Shown: one piece after another, positions 53,001 through 61,669 of the stretch
Position numbering within the stretch: the first letter of the stretch is position 1
Layout of the letters: every line of letters starts with the position of its first letter
NCBI RefSeq assembly: GCF_022230925.1
Contig: NZ_JAKKFH010000019.1
Span: 124,001-188,000 of the forward strand
Source: Micromonospora alfalfae
GTDB lineage: Bacteria > Actinomycetota > Actinomycetes > Mycobacteriales > Micromonosporaceae
DNA length: 64,000 nucleotides
Reading direction: 5' to 3'
Notes under the pieces: generated by a model
Databases searched by the model: none
Seen by the model: only the letters and a program-made list of their open reading frames with translations
What the model was told of the DNA's origin: nothing
Made by a program: the position numbers and the translations under genes

Positions 53001-53298
53001 CCATCAGCTCGTGCAGCCGCCGGTTCTCGGTCACGGCGTCCCGCGAGCGGACGGTGAGCACCTGGGTCACCGTCTCGTCGACCTGCGCCGTAGGAAGCTG
53101 CGGGTTGAGGCGAGCGATGGCGTCACGCAGCCGGCCGAGCAGGATCAGCTCCGACCACGACTCACGCTCCCCTGTCCCGGGCGCAATCGACGATCCGGCG
53201 ACGGGCTCCCAGCCGAGCTCGGCCAATGCCTCCAGCGCGAGGGCCTCCCACTGCGCCTCCGTTAGGTCAGGCCCAGGCTCGAAAACCTCGCCGTTCAT
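50089..53298 (-). CDS. hsdR: Type I restriction endonuclease subunit R
   Basis: The 1069-aa protein is the ATP-driven translocase and nuclease of a type I restriction system. The nuclease site is FDVVCYLNGLPVGLIELKK (Asp151, Glu165, Lys167). Helicase motifs are Walker A-like QGSGKS (311-316), DEAH (420-423), TGTP (450-453) and QALARVNR. The C-terminal helical domain binds the methylase. Length is normal for the family. It overlaps hsdS by four bases (ATGA), and all motifs look intact. Confidence 0.96.
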   Translation of the reverse strand: MNGEVFEPGPDLTEAQWEALALEALAELGWEPVAGSSIAPGTGERESWSELILLGRLRDAIARLNPQLPTAQVDETVTQVLTVRSRDAVTENRRLHELMVKGLRSVVYTDQHGAEHNPTVRLIDFRDEAANDYLAVSQVSVTEGDHKRRFDVVCYLNGLPVGLIELKKASDAYADLRGAHRQVGTYVEELPLAFRANVVCLVSDGITARYGTAFTPFEHFAPWNVDDNGEPVSQPPKHDDDLALNLALYGLFTPRRFLELLRGYVAFADGGGGAIKRIAKPHQYFAVEKAVRKTIEATRSDGKAGVVWHTQGSGKSMEMEFYAHQVATHPSLGNPTIVVITDRTDLDEQLLEAFVASELLPERPVQAVTREGLRTELTNRRTGGIIFTTLQKFGRTRDERESGRHHPLLSDRRNVIVIVDEAHRSHYDSLDGYARHLRDALPHATLIAFTGTPISQADRDTQAVFGDYIDIYDLTRAVDDGATVRVYHESRLIPVDLPADIDPETIDERADTVTAGLDDAEKARIQRTVAVMNAVYGAPDRVEALAADLVAHWQTRSEQMRKYIGGPGKAMIVCATRDICARVYDEMIALLPDGWHSDADDLGKIKVIYTGGPDDEPHIRKHVRRPSQTKVIRARAKNSDDELELIIVQSMLLTGFDSPSLHTLYLDKPMRGAALMQALARVNRTFRGKEDGLLVGYAPITQSLHEALAEYTKSDQDTKPVGRDTDEAVAKLRDLHDVLCGTILAGYDWRGVLSSGAKNAFMNAGFGTIDYLRDPSLPENQPEPGEPNLAERFRRAAATLDRLYALCSSSGDINDLRDDIAFFQAVRVWMAKFDVEDRRSRGLPIPAEVALYLRQLTAGVIEAGGVTDIYAAAGIDRPDLSHLDEAYLEQLRASKTPNLAIEALRRAIEMTMRKVTRHNIVRQEAFSARLLELMRRYTNQNLTSAEIIAQLVAMAKEVSAEAERGQQFSPALTDDELAFYDAVAENESAVVVMGEGQLAAIARDLVKSVRRSITIDWTSRDDVRAKLRSTIKRLLAVHGYPPDAAEEAIRRVLLQTETFAEEWSPEALS

Positions 53299-54560
53299 GT
53301 CGCCGTTTCCAGGATCTTCTCGGCATCCCGCGCCCGAATCGCCCCGGACAGCAGTCCCGGCAACAACGTATCGCGCATCTGGACAAGGGTCCGATTCTCC
53401 CGTGCTGCGCTATCACCTTTCAGGAGTAGAGGAGACATGAACTCGGTAGCGGCTGCCACCGTCACCCCGTCCGGCATCTTAAACCGATAGTCAGGAAGGG
53501 CACGCGCGCCCATGTGCAACACGGTCGTTCCATTGCAATAGGAAAGAGCGTGATCACGAAAATCTTGGCTATCGAGAAGGGCAATAAGCACCTCTCGCGA
53601 GAGGGCAGGGCCCGGCCTAACGATCACGAGGTCGAGGCTCGCGACAAGTCGGCCCGTTGGATTAAGGGGCACCACCCGCACGGGACGACCGATGACCTCT
53701 GCTCGCTGCGTCAGATCGGTTTGAGCTACAACGATATCGCCGCTCTCTAGAGCCTGCGAACCTTTGTGCTCGCCCGAGTACGGTTTAAGGCCCACTTGCT
53801 GGAACGACCCGTCGCGCCCAACGCACTTCAGAGTGACCAGGAAGTTCTCCCCAGCCCCAAGGTCAGCGCTTCGATAGGACACCCCCTTGGTGATCTCCGC
53901 GTAATCTCCGAGAGACACCTCAGCCCCGCCCGCCTCCGAAAGCAATCGCTGCCCATGCGCGACGGCCAGTTCGGTCGCAGTTGCGAGGATCCGAGAGTTG
54001 ACCGCGATCTTGTCTTCTAACGCCCCGAGCACCTCACCGACAACTCGCTGTGTATTTGCTGGCGGGACGACGACAGGAACGCCAGAAAGGATCGCCGTGT
54101 TCAGATTTGGCATTGTGGCACCCACAGCATGGCGCACAATCCACGAACGCACCTCTGGATGTCCAAGATAGTAGGAAATGAACTTCGGTTCCGCCGATCC
54201 CGCGAGGCGCACCCGTAGACACCCTGTACCGCATAGCCACCCATCTTGGTGACTCCTCACAAGTGCCCGACGTTCAACGTCGCCCCGCCGTGAGTATACG
54301 ATATCTCCTTCACTCAGGAGATAGCGTGATAGCCGCTGGGCATCATTGTTATTTATGCGAGCGATGCCATCTTCCAGGATGACGTTGTCCCCAATATTCT
54401 GCGGCATAACACTTGGGATGCCGGCCGGAACATAATCCGATGCATGTAGTTGGCTACCGAATGGCCCCGTTTGAATGCCCCCGCCGCCCGATCTACAAAG
54501 ATCACCGAGGGTCGTGAGACGCCATTCGTCCGGGACGGCACCGATGATCGTTTCAGACAT
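53295..54560 (-). CDS. hsdS: Type I restriction specificity subunit S
   Basis: The 421-aa protein sets the DNA target. It has two target recognition domains, each with the Methylase_S pattern: the first ends at LNTAILSGVPVVVPPANTQRVVGEVL with a helical spacer (GALEDKIAVNSRILATATELA), the second ends at MGARALPDYRFKMPDG. The start ATG at 54560 overlaps the end of hsdM by eight bases; a TTG one codon upstream is less likely. G+C is clearly lower than in the flanking genes (28/60 at 53521-53580, 31/60 at 54361-54420), which fits exchange of recognition domains by transfer. Confidence 0.94.
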   Translation of the reverse strand: MSETIIGAVPDEWRLTTLGDLCRSGGGGIQTGPFGSQLHASDYVPAGIPSVMPQNIGDNVILEDGIARINNNDAQRLSRYLLSEGDIVYSRRGDVERRALVRSHQDGWLCGTGCLRVRLAGSAEPKFISYYLGHPEVRSWIVRHAVGATMPNLNTAILSGVPVVVPPANTQRVVGEVLGALEDKIAVNSRILATATELAVAHGQRLLSEAGGAEVSLGDYAEITKGVSYRSADLGAGENFLVTLKCVGRDGSFQQVGLKPYSGEHKGSQALESGDIVVAQTDLTQRAEVIGRPVRVVPLNPTGRLVASLDLVIVRPGPALSREVLIALLDSQDFRDHALSYCNGTTVLHMGARALPDYRFKMPDGVTVAAATEFMSPLLLKGDSAARENRTLVQMRDTLLPGLLSGAIRARDAEKILETAT

Positions 54561-56166
54561 CAAGGCCCTCCAAATGCTGCCGGATCGAGCGCTCCAGTCG
54601 AACGGACTCGTCGAAGTGCGCGTGCAGCTCCTTCCTCAGCCGATCAATCTTGTCCGCGATCGGCTCATCGCCCGAGGTGTCGATTTCGGCCGCGCCAACG
54701 TAGCGACCCGGCGTGAGTACGTGATCGTGCTCACGGATGTCGTCGAGCGTTGCTGAATAGCAGAAGCCCAGCTCGTCCTCGTACTTCCGGTCCTTGGCTC
54801 GGGCGGACGCTGTGCCGCGCCAGGCGTGGTACGTCCCGGCGATCTTGGCAAGGTCCTCGTCGGTGAGGATGCGCTCGGTACGGTCGACCATCGCGCCCAT
54901 GTTGCGGGCGTCGATGAAGAGCACCTCGCCGCGACGGTCAGCGAGCTTCTTCGCTCCCTGCGGCCCCTTGTCCTTGGCGAAGAACCAGAGGCAAACCGGA
55001 ATCGCCGTCGTGCGGAAGAGCTGCGGCGGCAGCGCCACCATGCACGACACCAGGTCCGCCTCAACCATCGCCGCTCGGATTTCGCCCTCCCCAGACTGCT
55101 TCGAGGACATCGAACCGTTAGCGAGCACCACACCGGCGGTGCCGCGCTCGCCGAGCTTCGAGACGATGTGCTGCAGCCAGGCGAAGTTGGCGTTGCCGGC
55201 CGGTGGCACGCCGTACCGCCAGCGCGGGTCCTCAACGCTGCGCGCCCAGTCCGACATGTTGAACGGCGGGTTAGCCAGGATGAAGTCGGCGCGCAGGTCG
55301 GGGTGCTTGTCGGCGTGGAAGGTGTCCTCCCAGCGCGTGCTGAGGTTGCCGGTGACGCCGTGGATGGCAAGGTTCATCTTCGCCAGCCGCCAGGTGCGTT
55401 CGTTCAACTCCTGGCCGTAGACGGCGATGTCGTCGCGTCGGCCCCGATGGTTGAGCACGAACTTCTCGGCCTGCACGAACATGCCCCCGGAGCCGCAGCA
55501 TGGGTCGTACACACGGCCGGAGTACGGCTCCAGCATCTCGACCAGCAGACCCACGACGCTGCGCGGGGTGTAGAACTCGCCGCCGCGTTTGCCCTCGGCG
55601 CGGGCGAACTTCTCCAGGAAGTACTCGTACACCTCGCCGAGCACGTCCCGAGCCGGGCGATCTCCGTGGCCGGTAAAGCGGGCGTCAGTAATCAGATCAA
55701 CAAGCTCACCGAGGCGCCGCTGGTCAACGTTGTCTCGGTTGAAGATCTTTGGCAGCACGCCGAGCAGCGAGTAGTTGGTCTTCATGATGACGTCCATGGC
55801 GTGGTCGAGCAGCAGCCCGATCTCGCCGCCCTTGGCCCTCTCCGCCAGGTATGTCCATCGCGCCTCCTCCGGCACCCAGAAGACACCTTGCCCGGCGTAC
55901 TCGTCGGCGTCGTCGAGGAATGCCTCGACCCGATCCTCAGGGATGCCCTGGTCGAGCACCTCCTGCCTGATCTGCTCGCGCCGCTCCTCGAACGAATCGG
56001 AGACGTACTTGAGGAAGACCAGCCCAAGGACGAAGTCCTTGTACTGCGCGGCGTCCATCGAGCCGCGCAGCTTGTCGGCGGCCTTCCAGAGGGTGTCGCG
56101 TAGGTCGGCCATGGTCGGCATGCCGGGCAGTGCGTTCTGCCCGGCAGCCCTCTTCCTGGGGGGCAT
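54553..56166 (-). CDS. hsdM: Type I DNA methyltransferase subunit M
   Basis: The 537-aa protein methylates adenine at the target chosen by HsdS. It has the HsdM N-terminal helical domain (LRDTLWKAADKLRGSMDAAQYKDFVLGL in part) and the N6-adenine methylase motifs: SAM-binding DPCCGSG at 221-227 and catalytic NPPF at 299-302. The gene is 28 bases downstream of the degenerate methylase-like gene and overlaps hsdS, so it is in the middle of the operon. All expected motifs are present. Confidence 0.96.
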   Translation of the reverse strand: MPPRKRAAGQNALPGMPTMADLRDTLWKAADKLRGSMDAAQYKDFVLGLVFLKYVSDSFEERREQIRQEVLDQGIPEDRVEAFLDDADEYAGQGVFWVPEEARWTYLAERAKGGEIGLLLDHAMDVIMKTNYSLLGVLPKIFNRDNVDQRRLGELVDLITDARFTGHGDRPARDVLGEVYEYFLEKFARAEGKRGGEFYTPRSVVGLLVEMLEPYSGRVYDPCCGSGGMFVQAEKFVLNHRGRRDDIAVYGQELNERTWRLAKMNLAIHGVTGNLSTRWEDTFHADKHPDLRADFILANPPFNMSDWARSVEDPRWRYGVPPAGNANFAWLQHIVSKLGERGTAGVVLANGSMSSKQSGEGEIRAAMVEADLVSCMVALPPQLFRTTAIPVCLWFFAKDKGPQGAKKLADRRGEVLFIDARNMGAMVDRTERILTDEDLAKIAGTYHAWRGTASARAKDRKYEDELGFCYSATLDDIREHDHVLTPGRYVGAAEIDTSGDEPIADKIDRLRKELHAHFDESVRLERSIRQHLEGLDV

Positions 56167-56194
56167 GCTGCTCCTTGCGTTCGTTGCGGTGCGG

Positions 56195-58330
56195 TCAGTC
56201 TTGCTCTTCGGCCCGAGGCGGTCCAGCCAGCGCCCCCTCCGCGATGGTCAGAATGCCGTCGGTGAGCCCGGCCACAGCGCGGCGGCCGAGTTCGTCAAGT
56301 AGTTCGAGTTCACGGCGTGCCAGGTTACGACGCACCTCCGACGCAGTGAGCAGCGCGTCGAGGCGCGCGACGTCGGCCGGCGGCAGTAGTGGGAGCTGTA
56401 GGTCGGTGAGTCGGGACGAGGGTCGTACCGCGCCGGGTGCCCGTCGCTGCGGCGCGGCGTTGATCAGGGCTGCGAGCACCCGCGGCGTGAACCGGGCTCG
56501 TCCGTCGGGTCGGATCCGAACCACCCGGGCCGGGAACTCGACAACGGAGAACCCCTCAGCGTCGTGATGGGCCCGAAGTGTGGGCGTCAGGCTGACGATC
56601 ACGTCACCCGGCTCGGTCGGGCGCGCGCGTGGGTATCGCTCGGCGAAGACCGCCCGGTCGATCAGGCGGGAACCGATCGGCGCCAGCCCGCTGATCTCGT
56701 CCGGGCCGACCAGCGGATGATGACCCTCTGCCACCGCATCGTCACCAGCGATGCGCACCCCGGAAAGGATGTGCAGGTGCCCTTCGCGGACCAGTGCACC
56801 GATCGACCTCGTGACCGGTTGCTCCCGTTCGTCTCGTGCGGCCAGGCGGCTGCGCAGGCGCGGTCGGGGGCCCGCGAGATCGTCGAGCGCGACCTCCATC
56901 TCGGCGACCTCGGCGACCGTCAGCCGACCATCGCGTACGACGTCCCGCACACGGGCGGGCCGCCGGGCGGTAAGGGGGCGGCGGGGCGGCGTGAGGTCGG
57001 CGATGTTCACCTGGCTGGCGTACGCCCGCAGGTGCTCCTCGGGACGATGCCCGTTCCGCCGCCAGGTCACGATGTCGACGACGAGCTCGTCCACGACACG
57101 GTCCGTCAAGGCTCGATCCGAAACGTCGGCGAGCAGCACCCGACCCTGCAACGGTGACGGCTCCTCCCTGCGGAGCACCCAGAGCGCGGTCCGGTAGCCG
57201 GGCCGAAAGGAAACGAGGCCGCCGGGAAGCTGCACGACTGCCTCCACCCGACCGGTGGTCAGCAGTTCATTACGAGACCGGGCCGCCGGATGGTAGGGCG
57301 GCAATGCGTCCACGAGCAGCTCCGCCGGCCCGAGCACCACGGCGGTCTGGCCCGGAGCGAGCCCATGAGTGACCTTGTTGACCTCGGCGAACGGGTTGGT
57401 GTCGGTGCGCGACTCGGCCGGTCGATACGGCAGGTGTAGGAGCACGACGTCGGCGGGCGAGGTGCTCGTCGCCGGGCCGGGGCCAATCTCCACCTGCCAA
57501 CTGCCCCGTGACAGACCCTGCACGACCAGCCGACGGCGCAGGACGCGCGCCAGGAACGGGTCGGGATCGGCCGCGTGGAGCGCCAATGGGTCGTGGTCGC
57601 CGAGCTCATGCCGGACCGCCATCAGCAGATCACCAGCACCGGCCCGATAGTCGGCCACCTGAAGGTGCCCGTGCTCGTCGGCACGATCCCGAGCACCGGA
57701 GAGGCCCGCCATCAATCGAGCCAGCTGCGGCGTGATCGCGTCCTCGTAGAGCTCCGGTATACCGAACCGCTGCCGGGCGGCGAGGACCCGCTCGTATGCC
57801 TGGGCGCAACCCCACGCGGCCTCGATCAGCTCGTCGACGACCTCGGCGAGCCAGCCGGCGTCCGGGGGGAGGGTGTCGATCTCGCTCCGCAGCAGTTCGT
57901 CGTCCCAGTCGGCCTCGGCCGCTCGCTCGCGGAGGGCGTCGATCATTTGCCGGTCCGTGTAGCCGTCGGGACGCAGCGGCTCGTCATCGAGGTGGTACAA
58001 GCAGATGAGCGCGGTCATCGCGCCAACCAGCTCATGGCGACGCAGATTGCGGCGACGGCCAATACCTGTCGAGACGCCGGCCTGCAGTGGAAGACACGCG
58101 AGCAGGTGGAGCCGAAGGTCGGGTTCGATGGTGGAGCGCTCCGCCCGTCCCGTCCCCACCAACCACTCGACGACGTCGCGCGCCTTGAAGAGCAGGCGCC
58201 CCGCCTCGACCTCAGCCGGTGCCGGAAACGCTGGGTGGCGGCGACGCCAGGTGGTGACGACCGGGCGGCGTACGCCCGCCAAGGCCGCGACCTCAGGCAG
58301 CGAGATCAGGTCGGTGAGCAGGGTTTTCAC
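56195..58330 (-). CDS. Degenerate N-6 DNA methylase-like protein with N-terminal HTH
   Basis: The 711-aa protein heads the restriction operon. Its N-terminus is a short HTH-like segment (LPEVAALAGVRRPVVTTWRRRHPAFP, described in part). The centre resembles an N-6 methylase: motif I-like VADYRAGAGDLLM (Asp227), but the catalytic NPPY/F position reads LHLPYRP (299-302), so catalysis is doubtful. The C-terminal third, with LVREGHLHILSGVRI and LQLPLLPPADVARLDALLTASE, resembles a specificity-subunit half. The GTG at 58330 has a perfect AGGAGGTGA upstream; a GTG nine bases earlier lies inside that ribosome site. It may bind DNA or replace a subunit; that is inference. Confidence 0.75.
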   Translation of the reverse strand: MKTLLTDLISLPEVAALAGVRRPVVTTWRRRHPAFPAPAEVEAGRLLFKARDVVEWLVGTGRAERSTIEPDLRLHLLACLPLQAGVSTGIGRRRNLRRHELVGAMTALICLYHLDDEPLRPDGYTDRQMIDALRERAAEADWDDELLRSEIDTLPPDAGWLAEVVDELIEAAWGCAQAYERVLAARQRFGIPELYEDAITPQLARLMAGLSGARDRADEHGHLQVADYRAGAGDLLMAVRHELGDHDPLALHAADPDPFLARVLRRRLVVQGLSRGSWQVEIGPGPATSTSPADVVLLHLPYRPAESRTDTNPFAEVNKVTHGLAPGQTAVVLGPAELLVDALPPYHPAARSRNELLTTGRVEAVVQLPGGLVSFRPGYRTALWVLRREEPSPLQGRVLLADVSDRALTDRVVDELVVDIVTWRRNGHRPEEHLRAYASQVNIADLTPPRRPLTARRPARVRDVVRDGRLTVAEVAEMEVALDDLAGPRPRLRSRLAARDEREQPVTRSIGALVREGHLHILSGVRIAGDDAVAEGHHPLVGPDEISGLAPIGSRLIDRAVFAERYPRARPTEPGDVIVSLTPTLRAHHDAEGFSVVEFPARVVRIRPDGRARFTPRVLAALINAAPQRRAPGAVRPSSRLTDLQLPLLPPADVARLDALLTASEVRRNLARRELELLDELGRRAVAGLTDGILTIAEGALAGPPRAEEQD

Positions 58331-58410
58331 GGCCGTCACCTCCTTCTCGGAACGCCTTCTACGGTCGCGTCGACAGTAGACGCCTGCTCCTCGTCGGTCT
58401 ACCCGAATCT

Positions 58411-58430
58411 CTGGTAACCCGGGTTATCAG
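58411..58430. promoter_or_regulatory. Near-perfect 20-bp palindrome between two defence-type operons
   Basis: CTGGTAACCC and GGGTTATCAG are inverted repeats with one mismatch, in the middle of the 219-bp divergent region between 58330 and 58550. It is well placed to bind one regulator for both operons, for example the HTH of the methylase-like protein. Confidence 0.55.
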
Positions 58431-58549
58431 TGGTTCGGAAGGTTTTTGCTCGCGCTGACGCATTCGTAGCTGTTTTGATTCAGCGGCATCACCGAGCCGG
58501 CGGCACAGAGCCGCGGCATCCCCCTTTTCGTAACGACAGGAGCACCCCC

Positions 58550-59101
58550 ATGCGCAAGATGACCACCTTCGCCTTGCTCGCCACCGCTGTCGTCGCCCTC
58601 GGCTGCGGCGCTGGTTCGACGGACAACGCGAGCGACTCCAGCAACGACGCGGGCGGCGCCAGCGACACCGCCGGCGGCGCCAAGGGCGACGACAAGCCGA
58701 AGACCGCCAAGGTCGGCGAGCCTGCACGGGACGGGAAGTTCGAGTTCACGGTCAAGTCGTCCAAGTGCGGCGTGGCCAAGGTCGGCAGCGCCCCGCTCGA
58801 CCAGAAGGCGCAGGGCCAGTTCTGCCTGGTCACGCTCAACGTGAAGAACATCGGCAAGGAAGCGCAGATGTTCGACGGCAGCAGCCAGAAGGCGTACGCG
58901 GCCGACGGCACCGAGTACTCCGCCGACTCCGGCGCGGCGATCTACGCGAACAAGAACGCCGAGACGTTCCTCAACGACATCAACCCCGGCAACCAGGTCA
59001 ACGGCGTCGTCGTCTTCGACATCCCCAAGAACGTCAAGCTCACCAAGCTCGAGCTGCACGACTCGATGTTCTCCGGCGGCGTCGACGTCGCCCTGAGCTG
59101 A
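58550..59101 (+). CDS. DUF4352-like lipoprotein
   Basis: The 183-aa protein has a signal peptide ending in a lipobox (VVALGC, Cys near residue 18), then a Ser/Gly/Asp-rich linker and an immunoglobulin-like domain of the DUF4352 type (FEFTVKSSKCGVAKVG, FCLVTLNVKNIGKEAQMF, NPGNQVNGVVVFDIPKN). It is anchored outside the membrane. It is the first gene of the rightward operon; GACAGGAG precedes the ATG. Its link with the downstream defence-type genes is unusual. Confidence 0.85.
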   Translation: MRKMTTFALLATAVVALGCGAGSTDNASDSSNDAGGASDTAGGAKGDDKPKTAKVGEPARDGKFEFTVKSSKCGVAKVGSAPLDQKAQGQFCLVTLNVKNIGKEAQMFDGSSQKAYAADGTEYSADSGAAIYANKNAETFLNDINPGNQVNGVVVFDIPKNVKLTKLELHDSMFSGGVDVALS

Positions 59102-59201
59102 CCGCTCGCGCCGAGGGCGGGACCCGCGAAGCCGCCCTCGGTGCACCCCTCCCCCGCACCACCGCCACCGCCACCCCGATTCTCAACGCGAGGAGATCGA
59201 C

Positions 59202-60962
59202 GTGCGCCGTGCGAGCCAGCCGACCACGACCAGACCGACCAACCGTCGTGTCGTCCGCAAGGACGTCACCCGTCCGCCCTACGAAGTGCCTACCCTCTTC
59301 GCCCTCGACCTGCCCGAGCGGCCGGAGGGCACCTATCTGACGTCGGTCTACCAGCTGGAACGGGTGACGCCGACCGTCGAAGGTCTGCATGAGGCGGTGA
59401 ACCACCGCTACGTGCGACAGCACGACTTCATGGTCGAGGAGCGCCTGGTCGCCGGTGCACCGGCGCTGCTGGTACACGGGACGGTGCCGCGCGAGCGGGC
59501 CGACTGGTGCGACGTGCTCGCCTCGTTGACCGGGGAGACGATCGACCTGGGTTTCAGCAGTGGCGGTGCCGCGCTGCTCGTCGCGGTCGACGAGCACGTC
59601 TACGCCCTCGCCTACGGCACCGTGGGCCGTCACATGGTCGATCTGGACCTGGCCAACTCGGGCTTCGGGATCGGCTTCGCGGTGCGGTCGCTCGCCCCCG
59701 ACGAGATCAAGCAGGTACGCCGGCGGGTGTTCGGCACCTCCGGCCGGGTGGACCGCAACATGGTCCCGGGCGGTCAGCACATCCGGATGTACGGCATCGA
59801 CAAGTGGGGCGAGATCGTCGGCCAGGTCTGCGGTCGGACGTTCAACCCGAACCTCACCGTCTGCCGGTCCACGGGCAAGGCCACCCCGGTCGAGGGCAGC
59901 GACACCCTGCGCATCCACCTCGGCGTCGAGCCCGCGAGCCTGCTCGCCGACCTGCGGGAGATCGACCGGGTCTCCAAGCAGGAAGCACCCTTCGCTGACC
60001 TGGAGTTCATCACCCAGATCCGACCGGTGCCGGCCCGGGACCCTCGGCTGTCGACAGTGGAGGAGCAGCTGGACCGGCTGCTCCGGTTGCCGGATCCAGC
60101 GGAGGTGGGGCTGGCCGTACCGGGCCGGATCGTCAGCGAGATCGAGCGGATCCAGTCGTACAAGCTTCGGGTGCCGAAGTCCGGCCTCCGCCCGGTGCAC
60201 CTAACGGAACTCACGCTGGCAGACGTGCTCGCGCAGACCGAGGGCGTCCCAGACGGCGAGCGGTGGACGTCGCTCTGCAAGGGACGCGTCACCCTCTACG
60301 CGGATGCGGCCGGCGAGGAGGAGATCGGCTCCACGGCAGTGTCGCGATGGATCACCGCGCAGCTCGCGCACGGTGCGAGTCAGCTCCTGCTGCACGAGGG
60401 CGGCTGGTACGAGATCGGCGACCGGCACCGCGCGTTCCTCCGCGACGAGATCGAGCAGATCCTGGCCAGGCCGGCCAGCATCGCACTCCCGGCCTGGACC
60501 ACCGACCACGCGGACGAGGAGCAGTACAACGTCCACGCTGCGCGGGTCTGCGGTCTGACCCTGCTGGACCGGCGGCTGCTGCGGACGAGCCAGCACAACC
60601 GCGGTATCGAGGCCTGCGACCTGCTCGGACCCGACGACGAACTGATCCACGTCAAGCGGGCCAAGGGCAGCTCGGCGTTGAGCCACATCTTCGCACAGGG
60701 CGAGGTGTCGGTCGACGCCCTGCGGTACGAGGCCGACGCCCGCACCACTCTGGCCGAGATGGTCCGTCAGCAGCCGTCGGCGCGCGTCATCGACCCCGGC
60801 TTCCGGCCCCGCAAGGTCATCTACGCGATCGCTCTCGGCTCCGGCAAGCCGCTCACCGTGAAGTCGCTCTTCACCTTCGCCCAGGTCGCGCTCTACCGGG
60901 CGATGAAGTCCCTGCGCAACGAGGGCGTCGAGGTCGAGGTCGTCGGCATCCCGTCCGCCTGA
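59202..60962 (+). CDS. TIGR04141/DUF6119 family sporadically distributed protein
   Basis: The 586-aa protein has the pattern of this patchily distributed family: an N-terminal segment with LLVHGTVPRERADWCDVLASL, the central GFAVRSLAPDEIKQVRRRVFG, then GGQHIRMYGIDKWGEIV and a C-terminal HVKRAKGSSALSHIFAQGEVSVDAL stretch. Members are often found near restriction and other defence genes, but their activity is unknown. GAGGAG precedes the GTG start. It sits between a lipoprotein and a membrane protein in one operon. Confidence 0.82.
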   Translation: MRRASQPTTTRPTNRRVVRKDVTRPPYEVPTLFALDLPERPEGTYLTSVYQLERVTPTVEGLHEAVNHRYVRQHDFMVEERLVAGAPALLVHGTVPRERADWCDVLASLTGETIDLGFSSGGAALLVAVDEHVYALAYGTVGRHMVDLDLANSGFGIGFAVRSLAPDEIKQVRRRVFGTSGRVDRNMVPGGQHIRMYGIDKWGEIVGQVCGRTFNPNLTVCRSTGKATPVEGSDTLRIHLGVEPASLLADLREIDRVSKQEAPFADLEFITQIRPVPARDPRLSTVEEQLDRLLRLPDPAEVGLAVPGRIVSEIERIQSYKLRVPKSGLRPVHLTELTLADVLAQTEGVPDGERWTSLCKGRVTLYADAAGEEEIGSTAVSRWITAQLAHGASQLLLHEGGWYEIGDRHRAFLRDEIEQILARPASIALPAWTTDHADEEQYNVHAARVCGLTLLDRRLLRTSQHNRGIEACDLLGPDDELIHVKRAKGSSALSHIFAQGEVSVDALRYEADARTTLAEMVRQQPSARVIDPGFRPRKVIYAIALGSGKPLTVKSLFTFAQVALYRAMKSLRNEGVEVEVVGIPSA

Positions 60963-61013
60963 TCCGTTCACGACATCAGCTCCACAGCATCCCGCTCAAC
61001 AAAGGAGAGAACC

Positions 61014-61631
61014 ATGACCGAGCCCCACCACCAGCCGGACCCGTCGGCCGAGCCCCCGGCTCAGCCCGAGACCGTGGGCGCAACGAGCCCGCAGCCCGTC
61101 ATCCGCAAAAGGTCCCAGGTCCGCTGGGTCATCGCCGGTGCTGCCGTTCTGGTGCTGCTGCTCTGCTTCGGCGGCTGCGGCGTGCTGCTGGCGACGACGA
61201 ACGGTGAGGAGTCGCCCGACCAGGGCAAGGCCGCCCCCACCGCCGCATCCCAGTCGCGCCCCAGCACGTCCGCCCCGACCAGTGCTGCGGCGCCGACCAC
61301 CGCGCCGGCGACGAAGGCGCCGCCCGCACCCGTCTACGACACCCCGACGAAGGGCGACTTCAAGCTCAAGGTCAAGACCCTGCGGAAGCAGTGCTTCGGC
61401 AGCGCCGGATGCAACATCACCTACCGGATTGACGTCACCTACACCGGCGACGGCCTCGACCCGTCCAGCACCTATGAGGTGACGTACGAGGTCAAGGGCG
61501 CCGAGGACCCGATCATCAACACCTTTGAGGTGACCGGCGACTCCGCCTCCGTCCAGCAGGAGGAGACGGCCAGCACGAAACGCTCCGGCGACAAGCTGAC
61601 CGCCGTCGCGACCGACGTGTCGGAGCTGTGA
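61014..61631 (+). CDS. Membrane-anchored protein, unknown function
   Basis: The 205-aa protein has a Pro-rich cytoplasmic start, one membrane helix (WVIAGAAVLVLLLCFGGCGVLLA, about residues 38-60), a Thr/Ala/Pro-rich linker and an external domain with a Cys pair (LRKQCFGSAGCNITYRID). The linker resembles cell-wall-spanning segments. I know no family for the external domain. AAAGGAGAG precedes the ATG. It may act with the lipoprotein gene three genes upstream, which has a similar external fold of about the same size. Confidence 0.72.
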   Translation: MTEPHHQPDPSAEPPAQPETVGATSPQPVIRKRSQVRWVIAGAAVLVLLLCFGGCGVLLATTNGEESPDQGKAAPTAASQSRPSTSAPTSAAAPTTAPATKAPPAPVYDTPTKGDFKLKVKTLRKQCFGSAGCNITYRIDVTYTGDGLDPSSTYEVTYEVKGAEDPIINTFEVTGDSASVQQEETASTKRSGDKLTAVATDVSEL

Positions 61632-61669
61632 GATGAGCCTGTCCCCATCACCGGACGTCAGGAGGCGTC

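Noticed and set aside
54561..54563. TTG start one codon before the hsdS ATG
   Set aside because: The ATG at 54560 is adequate and fits the overlap with hsdM; TTG is rare.
58337..58339. GTG three codons upstream as start of the methylase-like gene
   Set aside because: It lies inside the AGGAGGTGA ribosome site that serves the GTG at 58330.
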